From Chryseobacterium indoltheticum (GTDB taxonomy: Bacteria > Bacteroidota > Bacteroidia > Flavobacteriales > Weeksellaceae), in the NCBI RefSeq assembly GCF_003815915.1, contig NZ_CP033929.1, forward strand, positions 186,001-250,000: a stretch of DNA of 64,000 nucleotides, written 5' to 3'. Positions 17,754-24,975 of the stretch are shown one piece after another. The position numbers and the translations under genes are program-made. Every line of letters begins with the position of its first letter. Position 1 is the stretch's first letter. The notes beneath the pieces are model-generated. The model saw only the letters and a program-made list of their open reading frames with translations, was not told the DNA's origin and made no database searches.

Positions 17754-18722
17754 ATGTCAGTAGTAGATTTGTCAAAACAGGTTGCATTAGGTATCGATAT
17801 CGGTGGAACCAATACAAAATTTGGTCTCGTCAATCACAGAGGAGAAATCTTGATTAAAGGTTCTTTGCCGACCGACCAATACAGCACACCTGAAGCATTT
17901 GTTGATGCTCTTCATGAGCAGATTCAACCGATGATCGATGAGCATTGCGAAGGAAAAAAGATTGAAGGTATAGGTGTAGGTGCTCCAAATGCAAACTACT
18001 ATAGAGGAACTATAGAATTGGCTCCCAATCTTCCCTGGAAAGGAGTAATCAACTTCGCCGACTTAATGACTGCGAAATTCAACAGTCCCTGCAAAATGAC
18101 CAATGATGCCAACGCTGCGGCTTTAGGAGAAATGATGTATGGTGCAGCAAGAGGTATGAAAGATTTTATCATGATTACTTTGGGAACAGGTGTAGGAAGC
18201 GGAATTGTTTCCAGTGGACATCTAATTTACGGTCATGACGGTTTTGCCGGAGAACTGGGCCACACCATTGTAAAGCCAGGCGGTAGAAAACATTGGAGTA
18301 CAGGTTCTGAAGGAAGCCTCGAAGCTTATGCTTCAGCCACAGGAATTGCCATTACCGCAAAAAAAATGAGAGCAGAATTTCCGGATTCTATGCTGAATCA
18401 GTACCCGGAGGAGGCGATCAATTCTAAAACAGTGCACGAATGTGCATTAAAAGAAGATCCTGTAGCGGTTGAGGTTTTTAGATATACAGGTCAGAAATTG
18501 GGTGAAGCTTTAGCCAATTTTGTCATGTTTTCTTCTCCTGAAGCGATTTTATTATTCGGAGGAGTGATCAAAGCGGGCGATTTTATTTTGAAACCAGCTA
18601 AACTTCACATGGAAAGAAACCTCCTTCCTATTTTCAGAAATAAAGTAAGATTGGTTTTCAGTGAACTGGATGAAGCAGATGCAGCTATTCTTGGAGCAAG
18701 TGCTTTAGTTTGGGAAAAATAA
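17754..18722 (+). CDS. ROK family sugar kinase (glucokinase-like)
   Basis: 322 residues. The ATP phosphate-binding motif is GIDIGGTNTKFG (about 13-24); other ROK features are MTNDANAAALGE with the catalytic Asp and ITLGTGVGSGIVSSG. It probably phosphorylates glucose or a related hexose in the cytosol. The usual ROK zinc motif CxCGxxGC after the conserved GELGHT is replaced by a Cys-free stretch (GRKHWSTGSEGSLEAYAS), so it belongs to a subgroup without that zinc site. It is a single gene with its own terminator. Substrate assignment is by family only. Confidence 0.85.
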   Translation: MSVVDLSKQVALGIDIGGTNTKFGLVNHRGEILIKGSLPTDQYSTPEAFVDALHEQIQPMIDEHCEGKKIEGIGVGAPNANYYRGTIELAPNLPWKGVINFADLMTAKFNSPCKMTNDANAAALGEMMYGAARGMKDFIMITLGTGVGSGIVSSGHLIYGHDGFAGELGHTIVKPGGRKHWSTGSEGSLEAYASATGIAITAKKMRAEFPDSMLNQYPEEAINSKTVHECALKEDPVAVEVFRYTGQKLGEALANFVMFSSPEAILLFGGVIKAGDFILKPAKLHMERNLLPIFRNKVRLVFSELDEADAAILGASALVWEK

Positions 18723-18745
18723 TCTGACTTAAATTTAAAATATTA

Positions 18746-18770
18746 AGCATCCTTTCTGGGGTGCTTTTTT
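18746..18770 (+). terminator. Rho-independent terminator after the ROK kinase gene
   Basis: Stem AGCATCCT / GGGGTGCT (18746-18753, 18758-18765, two G-T pairs) followed by TTTTT. Confidence 0.75.
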
Positions 18771-18802
18771 TGTTGATTAAATTACCACTGATTTTATATT
18801 TT

Positions 18803-18858
18803 GCCACGAATGCACGAACATTTAAATAGATATCGAAAAATATTCGTGCATTCGTGGC
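18803..18858. repeat. REP-like inverted repeat (GCCACGAATGCACGAA ... TTCGTGCATTCGTGGC)
   Basis: Perfect 16-base arms at 18803-18818 and 18843-18858 around a 24-base AT-rich centre. It lies in the 334-base gap between the ROK kinase and msrA. Besides the kinase terminator and this hairpin I see no gene in that gap. Palindromes of this wording are frequent between genes in Bacteroidota genomes, which I recall rather than tested. Confidence 0.8.
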
Positions 18859-19056
18859 TAATAAATTTGCCGGTTTTTCATGGCTCATTTAAGTGTGCAA
18901 ATTTCTTTCATTTGATTTGTGAAATCTATTGTGATCATTTATTCTAAAAGCATAAAACCTTATTTAAATGAAAAAGTTTTTCATAATTTTGATTTCGTTT
19001 TTCAGGCTTATTAAAGTTTAAGAAAGAGAATATTTAAATAAAACAATCAACTTAAA

Positions 19057-19617
19057 ATGAATAAAAATAATTTTCAGCAGATCACTTTTGGTGGCGGATG
19101 TTTTTGGTGTGTAGAAAGCTGTTTTAATATATTGAAAGGAGTAGAATCTGCTATTTCCGGATATTCGGGAGGTCATAAAGATAATCCTACGTACGAAGAG
19201 GTTTGCACAGGCGAAACTGGTCACGCCGAAGTGGTACAGATTACGTATGATCCTGCAATTATTTCTTATGAACAATTAATGGATGTCTTTTTCTTCCTTC
19301 ACGACCCGACTCAACTCAACAGACAGGGTAATGACATCGGAACTCAATATCGTTCTGTAATTTATTATAAAGACGATGCTGAAAAGGCAAAAGCTGAAGA
19401 AGCCATCAAAGCGTCGCAGGAATCAGGAAGATGGTCTGGAACTTATGTGACAGAATTAACCCCTTTTGAAAAATTCTGGCCAGCCGAACAATACCATCAA
19501 GGATATTATAATGAAAACCCGACACAGCCTTATTGCAGCGCAGTTGTAGGACCAAAGATTCAAAAATTTAAAAAACATTTCGGAGAATTGGGAATGCTGG
19601 AAACAGATTCAGAATAA
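19057..19617 (+). CDS. msrA: Peptide-methionine (S)-S-oxide reductase MsrA
   Basis: 186 residues. The catalytic motif GGGCFWCVE places the reactive cysteine at C15. SGYSGGHKDNPTYEEVCTG, GHAEVVQITYDP and FFLHDPTQLNRQGNDIGTQYRS are the family's conserved blocks. It reduces the S-form of methionine sulfoxide in proteins. No signal peptide, so cytosolic. It has no MsrB partner in the window. A terminator follows directly. Confidence 0.97.
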   Translation: MNKNNFQQITFGGGCFWCVESCFNILKGVESAISGYSGGHKDNPTYEEVCTGETGHAEVVQITYDPAIISYEQLMDVFFFLHDPTQLNRQGNDIGTQYRSVIYYKDDAEKAKAEEAIKASQESGRWSGTYVTELTPFEKFWPAEQYHQGYYNENPTQPYCSAVVGPKIQKFKKHFGELGMLETDSE

Positions 19618-19625
19618 AAAACAAG

Positions 19626-19651
19626 AGCGGAGATTTTTCTTCGCTTTTTTT
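19626..19651 (+). terminator. Rho-independent terminator after msrA
   Basis: Stem AGCGGAGA / TCTTCGCT (one G-T pair) followed by seven T; the tail reaches the end of the convergent gene at 19650. Confidence 0.8.
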
Positions 19652-20477
19652 ATTGCCCATCTTCCTGAATCCCAGCATATTTATCAATAATATATTCTGT
19701 TGCTTTTCTTAATTCTCTTCCATTATTCGGATCAACGCCATCACTTGTAAAAAAATCTACTTCTCCGTTATATTTTGAATACCAAACTTTCCCGAAAGCA
19801 TTCTCTACCGTTAAAGTATCTTTCCGTTCAATTCTTTTAAAATATTCCATTCTTTCAAAATCAAAAGGAATTCTGTGATTGTAAGCCGGATTTTTATCTT
19901 CACAATCGACAGATTTATATTCACTTTTATCCCAATACATGCAATATGGCCCTGAATGTAAAATTCCGGCAATTCCCTGAATATGTGCGTTGGGTTTCTT
20001 CGAAAATGCAATACTTCCTGTAGTAAGACAAATTAAAAATGCAATTTCCATAATTCCCATCCCATTTTTCTTCATGAATTCGGGCATTTTGAAATTTTGC
20101 TCATTACTAATATTGATAATTATATTAGATAACTTCTCACTAAAAGATTCTTCGTCTTTATCAACACTTATTTTCACTGTTGTTTTGTTTGCATCATCAT
20201 CTTTCTTAATAATGGTTCTTGAAAAATCAGCAAAACTTTTATAATCTAAATATTCGCTCAATTTATTTAAGATTAAAGTTTCAATACCCGTTTCCTCTTT
20301 TGTTCCTGCAACATACGAATCGTAATATCTCGAAAGTGTTTTTATAGAAATTAGAAATCCTAATTTCTTATCGATATCATCAGAAAGATCCGTTGCCCAC
20401 CCATTCTTTGTATCCTTATCAGATTTAGATTTAATTCTTTCAAATACCTCATTGATTAATAATTTTCTTTTGGACAT
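19650..20477 (-). CDS. Hypothetical protein with N-terminal HTH-like domain and one membrane segment
   Basis: 275 residues. Residues 1-85 are helical and charged (LLINEVFERIKSKSDKDTKNGWATDLSDDIDKKLGF, ISIKTLSRYYDSYVAG). The phrase SIKTLSRYYDSYV resembles the recognition region of small Bacteroidota HTH domains, but this is not a firm match. Around residues 142-162 (GIMEIAFLICLTTGSIAFSK) is one hydrophobic helix. The C-terminal 110 residues look like a compact extracytoplasmic domain (YNGEVDFFTSDGVDPNNGRELR). The gene is divergent from the peptide/kinase operon, and one palindrome (20528-20543) lies 50 bases upstream of its start, so it may belong to the same regulon. Function unknown. Confidence 0.6.
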   Translation of the reverse strand: MSKRKLLINEVFERIKSKSDKDTKNGWATDLSDDIDKKLGFLISIKTLSRYYDSYVAGTKEETGIETLILNKLSEYLDYKSFADFSRTIIKKDDDANKTTVKISVDKDEESFSEKLSNIIINISNEQNFKMPEFMKKNGMGIMEIAFLICLTTGSIAFSKKPNAHIQGIAGILHSGPYCMYWDKSEYKSVDCEDKNPAYNHRIPFDFERMEYFKRIERKDTLTVENAFGKVWYSKYNGEVDFFTSDGVDPNNGRELRKATEYIIDKYAGIQEDGQ

Positions 20478-20527
20478 AATTAGTTTTTAAAGGCATTACA
20501 AATTAAATAATTTTCAACCACATAACA

Positions 20528-20543
20528 TTATGGTTTCCCGTAA
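20528..20543. promoter_or_regulatory. Palindromic operator candidate, copy 1 (TTATGGTTTCCCGTAA)
   Basis: Arms TTATGG / CCGTAA around TTTC, one mismatch from a perfect palindrome. It lies 51 bases upstream of the minus-strand hypothetical gene and about 70 bases upstream of the plus-strand -7-like box. The core GGTTTCCCGTA recurs at 22668-22683 and 23496-23511. Confidence 0.6.
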
Positions 20544-20557
20544 TATAAATGTGTGTA

Positions 20558-20577
20558 ATCGATGTCCATCGATGTCC
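20558..20577. repeat. Tandem 10-base direct repeat ATCGATGTCC x2
   Basis: Two exact adjacent copies (20558-20567 and 20568-20577), one helical turn apart, upstream of the leader of the peptide gene. Possibly a regulator binding site. Confidence 0.5.
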
Positions 20578-20611
20578 ATGTTTTGTCTAACACTTACCTT
20601 CCTTTCTACCC

Positions 20612-20830
20612 CATCTTTGCAATAGAAATCAGTGACAAACTAACAATTACAAAAACAAAAAACAGTTATTCTGATTTCTAATCACCTGATAAAACGGAAG
20701 AAAACTCCGGGTTGGGAAGCAGATGTTTCTCTTCCGTTTTTGAAGGTTTACTTCCCAAAAATTTAGAAGCGCTTCAATTTTTTTAATCGTGTTCCACTGC
20801 TTGTGATCGGTTTCGCAAGGAAGAACACTT
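20612..20830 (+). promoter_or_regulatory. Structured leader region ahead of the small peptide and kinase genes
   Basis: A near-consensus -7 box CATCTTTG (20612-20619) is followed by about 230 bases without a gene. A perfect 10-base stem AAAACGGAAG / CTTCCGTTTT (20691-20700, 20731-20740) comes first. A second hairpin ends at 20777 (CTTCAA) and is followed by seven T, so it looks like a terminator. A third element is closed by GTGTTC / GAACAC (20789-20794, 20823-20828) with an inner CTTG/CAAG stem. This looks like an attenuator, or a small RNA of roughly 160 nt, rather than plain spacer. Fold and promoter are read by eye. Confidence 0.5.
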
Positions 20831-20855
20831 ATGCAAAATTTTAAATTTTAAAACA

Positions 20856-21062
20856 ATGTTACAACTTATATTGATGCTATTGGGATTAGCATTTTCAAAC
20901 GGAAATACAACAAACTGCAATAATAACGACCAAGCCCCCATAACGGTACAGGATACAGGAGGAGGAGCTGGTTTAGATCCGGGAACGGGAACCGGAGATG
21001 GAGGTACGAGTGGAAATACAGGTCAAAAGCCACCATTTACAAATCCTTCAACAAACCCTTAA
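20856..21062 (+). CDS. Small Gly/Asn-rich peptide with hydrophobic N-terminus
   Basis: 68 residues: MLQLILMLLGLAFSNGN, then Asn/Gln-rich text, then DTGGGAGLDPGTGTGDGG and a Pro/Asn-rich end (KPPFTNPSTNP). The start is hydrophobic but lacks the basic n-region of a normal Sec signal. The remainder is low-complexity and looks unstructured, with one Cys. It precedes a histidine kinase and response regulator by 65 bases and is followed by its own terminator, so it could be made in excess over the kinase. It could be a signalling or processed peptide for that kinase; nothing in the sequence proves this. I do not recognise a family. Confidence 0.6.
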   Translation: MLQLILMLLGLAFSNGNTTNCNNNDQAPITVQDTGGGAGLDPGTGTGDGGTSGNTGQKPPFTNPSTNP

Positions 21063-21074
21063 TTCAATAAATTG

Positions 21075-21106
21075 AGAGAGTAATTAATTATTACTCTCTT
21101 TTTTTG
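21075..21106 (+). terminator. Terminator between the small peptide and the histidine kinase
   Basis: Perfect 10-base stem AGAGAGTAAT / ATTACTCTCT (21075-21084, 21090-21099) followed by seven T. It lies 22 bases before the kinase start and would favour the peptide transcript over the kinase. Confidence 0.8.
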
Positions 21107-21127
21107 TACTTTTCGGAAAAACTATCC

Positions 21128-22765
21128 GTGAAAAAATTTATATTAATCACCTTATTGATTTTAATTAATTGTAAGGAAAAAATAAAAAATAATTCTACCG
21201 ATGGCGAAAATAAAAATTTAAACAAAGCAAGAGAATTTAGAGAGTCATCAAATGAAGATTCTGCTTATGTTTATTATGTTAAAGCCAAAGAAGAATTACT
21301 AAAAGATAAAAATAACACAGAAGCAGCACGAGCAATTGTAAATGTTGCCATTATAGAATGTGACAAAGGAGATTATCACTCAAGTATTACTAATTCAATA
21401 GAAGCTGAAAAGCTTTTAAAAAACAAAAAAGATAGTAATGCTTTAAAAATAGCATCCAGCAATTACAATTCGATCGCAATCGCATCAAAAAATTTAAAAA
21501 ACTACTCACAAGCAATTGATTATTATAAACTTGCCATAAAAACATCTCAAAAAGAGATAGATTCATTAGCTTTTTATAACAATATCGGAGACACCTATTT
21601 AGAACAAAAGAACAATAAAATTGCAAAATCATACTTTAAAATAGCTTTAAAAACAACTGACAGTATAGATTTTGCTCGTGCCTTAAATAATCTTGCAAAA
21701 GCTAATTTCTTAGAAACCCCCTCTTACAAAGCATATCCTGTGTTAGAAAAAGCTTTGCTAATTAGAATGCGCCAAAAAGATGATAAAGAAATTACCTCAA
21801 GCTTTTCGACATTAGCGGATTTCTATTTTAAAAGAAATCCCAAGAAGTCATTATTCTATACAAATGAAATGTATAAAATTGCTCTGAAAAACAAAAATCC
21901 GGATGATCAATTGGAAGCGCTAAATAAACTAATTCTTTTAAATTCTAACGAATATTCACTAAATTTTAGCAGATATGTTTCACTAAAAGACAGTGTGCAA
22001 AATGCTCGAAACAACGATTTTCAAAGATTTGGTCTCATAAAATTTGATGTAGAAAAACAAAAGCGTTCTAACCAAGAATTAACAGCAAGAAACTTTCAAC
22101 AAAATATTGGAATTACTTTTTTGGCTTTAGCATTAATAGGAACATTCATTTGGTATAGAAAACGTAGACAAAGAATACTATTAGAATCTGAAAACAAATT
22201 AAAAGAACAACAACTTAAGACCGCAAAAAAAGTACACGACGTAGTAGCCAACGGGATTTATCAGGTGATGACAAAAATTGAAAATCAAGGCAGCTTCAAT
22301 AAAGAACAGGCGCTTGATGAATTGGAATTTGTCTATGAAAAATCCAGAGATATCTCGTACGAAAACCCGGATTCTCAAGATGAAAAATTCAATGAAAAAA
22401 TTTCAAAGCTTGTAGCTTCTTTTAAAAATGATGAGATCAAAACATTTACTGTCGGAAATCAGGAAGAAACATGGGAAAACGTTACAAAATCGACTCAAAC
22501 AGAGATTTACCAGATTATTCGTGAGCTTTTGGTAAACATGAAAAAGCATAGTGAGGCAAACAATGTTGTTTTTAAGTTTGAAAAAATAAACAACCTCATC
22601 AATATTCACTATACTGATAACGGAATTGGGATTTCTGATGATTTAATTTTTAAAAACGGATTATCGAATACGGTTTCCCGTATAGAAAACATCAACGGAA
22701 AAATTACTTTTGAAACCAAAACCGAAAAAGGACTGAAAATCAATGTTTCATTTCCTGTTTCTTAA
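21128..22765 (+). CDS. TPR-containing sensor histidine kinase (lipoprotein-type N-terminus)
   Basis: 545 residues from GTG at 21128. This start gives MKKFILITLLILINCKEK, a short signal ending in a lipobox-like LINC; the longer ATG start at 21104 lies against the terminator tail. Residues about 35-310 are TPR-type helices outside the membrane (NYSQAIDYYKLAIKTSQ). One membrane helix follows (NIGITFLALALIGTFIWYRKRR), then a HisKA_3-like dimerisation helix with H370 (KKVHDVVANGIYQ) and a HATPase domain (IIRELLVNMKKHSEANN, YTDNGIGISDD). This is the NarL-partner kinase architecture common in Bacteroidota. Its regulator begins 10 bases downstream. A palindrome matching the operator candidate lies inside the ATPase domain at 22668-22683. 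Confidence 0.85.
   Translation: MKKFILITLLILINCKEKIKNNSTDGENKNLNKAREFRESSNEDSAYVYYVKAKEELLKDKNNTEAARAIVNVAIIECDKGDYHSSITNSIEAEKLLKNKKDSNALKIASSNYNSIAIASKNLKNYSQAIDYYKLAIKTSQKEIDSLAFYNNIGDTYLEQKNNKIAKSYFKIALKTTDSIDFARALNNLAKANFLETPSYKAYPVLEKALLIRMRQKDDKEITSSFSTLADFYFKRNPKKSLFYTNEMYKIALKNKNPDDQLEALNKLILLNSNEYSLNFSRYVSLKDSVQNARNNDFQRFGLIKFDVEKQKRSNQELTARNFQQNIGITFLALALIGTFIWYRKRRQRILLESENKLKEQQLKTAKKVHDVVANGIYQVMTKIENQGSFNKEQALDELEFVYEKSRDISYENPDSQDEKFNEKISKLVASFKNDEIKTFTVGNQEETWENVTKSTQTEIYQIIRELLVNMKKHSEANNVVFKFEKINNLINIHYTDNGIGISDDLIFKNGLSNTVSRIENINGKITFETKTEKGLKINVSFPVS
22668..22683. promoter_or_regulatory. Palindromic operator candidate, copy 2 (ATACGGTTTCCCGTAT), inside the kinase gene
   Basis: Perfect arms ATACGG / CCGTAT around TTTC; identical core to the copies at 20528 and 23496. 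It lies in coding DNA for NTVSRI, about 95 bases upstream of the response regulator start, so it could be an internal site or chance codon use. Confidence 0.5.
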
Positions 22766-22775
22766 AAAGATAACA

Positions 22776-23441
22776 ATGTTTAAAAAAATTTTAATTTCCG
22801 AAGATCACGAAAGTATCAATATTTCAGTACAGAAAACTTTAGAAGATCTCAAATTTGATAATTTTGAGTATGTATATTATTGTGATGATGCATTATCAAA
22901 AGCTCAGAAAGCAATCCGTGAAAAGAAACCTTATGATTTGCTCATCACCGATCTTTATTACGAAGAAGATCATCATCCTCAAAAATTAAAAGACGGTCGG
23001 GAATTGATTTTGGCAGTCCGACAAGAACAACCTGATTTAAAAATTATCGTTTTTTCGGCCGAACATAAATCCGGAATAATCGATTCTCTTTTTAATGATT
23101 ACGGAATCAACGGCTATGTCCGGAAAGCAAGACACGATTCTAAAGAATTAAAAAAAGCAATTGCATCAGTTTATGACAATGAAAATTATCTTTCGCTTGA
23201 TCTTAAACAGGAGGTAAAAAAACTGAATAATTATGAGTTTACATCGTATGATATTACACTAGTCTCGTTACTTTCTCAAGGGGTTTTACAAAAGAATATT
23301 CCGGTATTTCTACAAAACAACAATATAAAACCCAACAGTTTGAGCAGTATTGAAAAGAAACTCAATACGCTGAAAGAAGAGTTGGGAATAAGCAACAACG
23401 AACAATTGGTTGCATTCTGCAAAGACTTAGGAATTATATAA
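22776..23441 (+). CDS. Response regulator with NarL/LuxR-like C-terminal domain
   Basis: 221 residues from ATG at 22776 (MFKKILISEDHES); the longer frame from 22743 would overlap the kinase end. Receiver domain with the acidic pair E9/D10 (SEDHES), phospho-acceptor D59 (LLITDLYYEED), a conserved Ser (IIVFSAEH) and a Lys (YVRKAR). The C-terminal 70 residues (TSYDITLVSLLSQGVLQKNIPVFL ... SSIEKKLNTLKEELGISNNEQLVAFCKDLG) align in order with a LuxR/NarL HTH, somewhat degenerate. It is the probable DNA-binding partner of the kinase 10 bases upstream and the best candidate to bind the TTACGG-N4-CCGTAA palindromes. Confidence 0.85.
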   Translation: MFKKILISEDHESINISVQKTLEDLKFDNFEYVYYCDDALSKAQKAIREKKPYDLLITDLYYEEDHHPQKLKDGRELILAVRQEQPDLKIIVFSAEHKSGIIDSLFNDYGINGYVRKARHDSKELKKAIASVYDNENYLSLDLKQEVKKLNNYEFTSYDITLVSLLSQGVLQKNIPVFLQNNNIKPNSLSSIEKKLNTLKEELGISNNEQLVAFCKDLGII

Positions 23442-23462
23442 TTCATTTTAAATAACCATTCG

Positions 23463-23493
23463 AAACCTTTCAAATTATTGAAAGGTTTTTTTG
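23463..23493 (+). terminator. Rho-independent terminator after the response regulator
   Basis: Stem AAACCTTTCAA / TTGAAAGGTTT with a three- to four-base loop and a seven-T tail. It directly abuts the palindrome at 23496. Confidence 0.85.
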
Positions 23494-23495
23494 TT

Positions 23496-23511
23496 TTACG
23501 GTTTCCCGTAA
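23496..23511. promoter_or_regulatory. Palindromic operator candidate, copy 3 (TTACGGTTTCCCGTAA)
   Basis: Perfect six-base arms TTACGG / CCGTAA around TTTC. It ends 21 bases before the -7 box at 23533, i.e. over the -33 region, the usual place for an activator that contacts RNA polymerase or for a repressor. Confidence 0.7.
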
Positions 23512-23532
23512 GGATTGGTTTTGAAAGGGTTA

Positions 23533-23540
23533 TACTTTTG
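23533..23540 (+). promoter_or_regulatory. -7 box (TACTTTTG) of the YegP-nuclease-TM2 operon
   Basis: Exact TAnnTTTG, 21 bases before the ATG at 23562. There is no TTTG at the ideal -33 distance; the palindrome occupies that place, which suggests activator dependence. Confidence 0.6.
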
Positions 23541-23561
23541 AAGTATTAAACAAAAACAATC

Positions 23562-23894
23562 ATGGGAAAATTTACTATTAGCAAAAGAAAAAATGATGAA
23601 TATCAATTTAATCTGAAAGCTGGGAACGGAGAAATCATTTTAACCAGCGAAGGTTACACGACAAAAGCAAATTGCCATAAAGGAATCGAATCTGTAAGAA
23701 TCAATTCACAGGATTCTTCAAGATACGACAGAAGAGTTGCTGTAAACGGAAAAGATTATTTTGTATTGAAAGCAAGAAACGGAGAAATCATTGGAAAAAG
23801 CCAGTATTACAGTTCAAAATCAAGCATGGAAAGCGGAATTGATTCTGTAAAAACCAATGCACCAACTGCCGAAATCGTTGATGAAACTCTTTAA
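23562..23894 (+). CDS. YegP family protein (DUF1508)
   Basis: 110 residues made of two ~50-residue YegP repeats: FTISKRKNDEYQFNLKAGNG / EIILTSEGYTTKANCHKGI, and YFVLKARNGEIIGKSQYYSSKSSMESGI / DSVKTNAP. YegP-like proteins are small cytosolic alpha-beta proteins; their biochemical role is not settled. It is the first gene of a tight four-gene run (gaps of 11, 2 and 9 bases) with a promoter and operator candidate in front, so it is probably co-regulated with the nuclease-like, TM2 and cationic proteins. Confidence 0.9.
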   Translation: MGKFTISKRKNDEYQFNLKAGNGEIILTSEGYTTKANCHKGIESVRINSQDSSRYDRRVAVNGKDYFVLKARNGEIIGKSQYYSSKSSMESGIDSVKTNAPTAEIVDETL

Positions 23895-23905
23895 AAAATA
23901 CCATT

Positions 23906-24973
23906 ATGGATCTTAAAATTAAACTTGAGCAATTACATCAAAAAGTAGTTGGGTTAAAAGAGCAGATCACTACAGAAGAAGCTACCAAAAATGCTTTTGT
24001 AATGCCTTTTATACAAATTTTGGGTTATGATATTTTCAATCCTACAGAAGTCGTTCCGGAGCATGTTTGCGATATTGGAACCAAGAAAGGTGAAAAAGTA
24101 GATTACGTCATCAAAAATAATGACGAGCCCATTTTCATTATCGAATGCAAACATTGGAAAGAAAGCGCCGATGCGCACAATTCTCAACTTCACAGATATT
24201 ATCATGTTTCAAAAACAAGATTCGGAGTCTTAACCAACGGAATTGTCTACAACTTCTACACAGATCTTGAGAAACCAAATATCATGGATGAAAAGCCTTT
24301 TTTTACCATCAATATTGAAGATATAAAAGAAAGTTCGATTAAAATTCTGGAAAGCTTCACCAAGAAAGATTACAATCTTGAAAGTATTCTTGATTCTGCA
24401 GAAGCCTTAAAATACATCAAAGCTATCAGAAAAGAGTTTGAAAAAGAAATTGAAAACCCTTCAGATGAATTGGTCAAATTATTAGTCAACCGTTTTTTTG
24501 AAAAACCATTAACGGCAAACCGAATGATTTCGTTTAAAGAATATGCCAAAAAGGCGTTAACAACTTCCATTAATGAATCAATCAGTTTCAGATTAAAATC
24601 TGCTTTAAGCATTAATGAGCAAATCGAAAAGCAGGAAGATGATGTAAAAACATCACAGCCGATTGACGAAAATAACGATTCTAAAATTGTAACTACAGAA
24701 GAAGAACTGGAAGGATTTCAGATTGTGAAAGCTATTTTGAGAGAAAAAATTCCATCTGCCAGAATTGCACACAGAGATACTTTATCCTATTTCGGAATTC
24801 TGCTGGATGATAATAATAGAAAACCACTTTGCAGATTGCATTTTAATACTGCAAATAAATATCTGGAAACATTTCACAACGGAAAAGATGCCGGAGAAAA
24901 GATTTTACTTAATAATCTGGACGAAATATATAATTACAAGACAGAGCTTCTGAAAACATTAGAAAATTATTAA
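23906..24973 (+). CDS. PD-(D/E)XK nuclease-like protein with type I restriction HsdR-N domain
   Basis: 355 residues. The N-terminal 150 residues match the HsdR N-terminal nuclease domain: helix TTEEATKNAFVMPFIQILGYD with E25, then VDYVIKN (D66) and IFIIECKHW (E80, K82), a complete PD-ExK catalytic set. There is no helicase/translocase part and no HsdM or HsdS nearby, so this is a free-standing family member, not a type I restriction enzyme. The C-terminal region (about 240-355) is a second alpha-beta domain (FQIVKAILREKIPSARIAHRDTLSYFGILLDDN ... CRLHFNT), often paired with this nuclease domain in Bacteroidota. Function unknown; nucleic-acid cleavage is inferred from the intact motif. Confidence 0.8.
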   Translation: MDLKIKLEQLHQKVVGLKEQITTEEATKNAFVMPFIQILGYDIFNPTEVVPEHVCDIGTKKGEKVDYVIKNNDEPIFIIECKHWKESADAHNSQLHRYYHVSKTRFGVLTNGIVYNFYTDLEKPNIMDEKPFFTINIEDIKESSIKILESFTKKDYNLESILDSAEALKYIKAIRKEFEKEIENPSDELVKLLVNRFFEKPLTANRMISFKEYAKKALTTSINESISFRLKSALSINEQIEKQEDDVKTSQPIDENNDSKIVTTEEELEGFQIVKAILREKIPSARIAHRDTLSYFGILLDDNNRKPLCRLHFNTANKYLETFHNGKDAGEKILLNNLDEIYNYKTELLKTLENY

Positions 24974-24975
24974 TT

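Noticed and set aside
23906..24973. Type I restriction-modification locus
   Set aside because: Only the HsdR N-terminal nuclease domain is present; no helicase, HsdM or HsdS gene is near.
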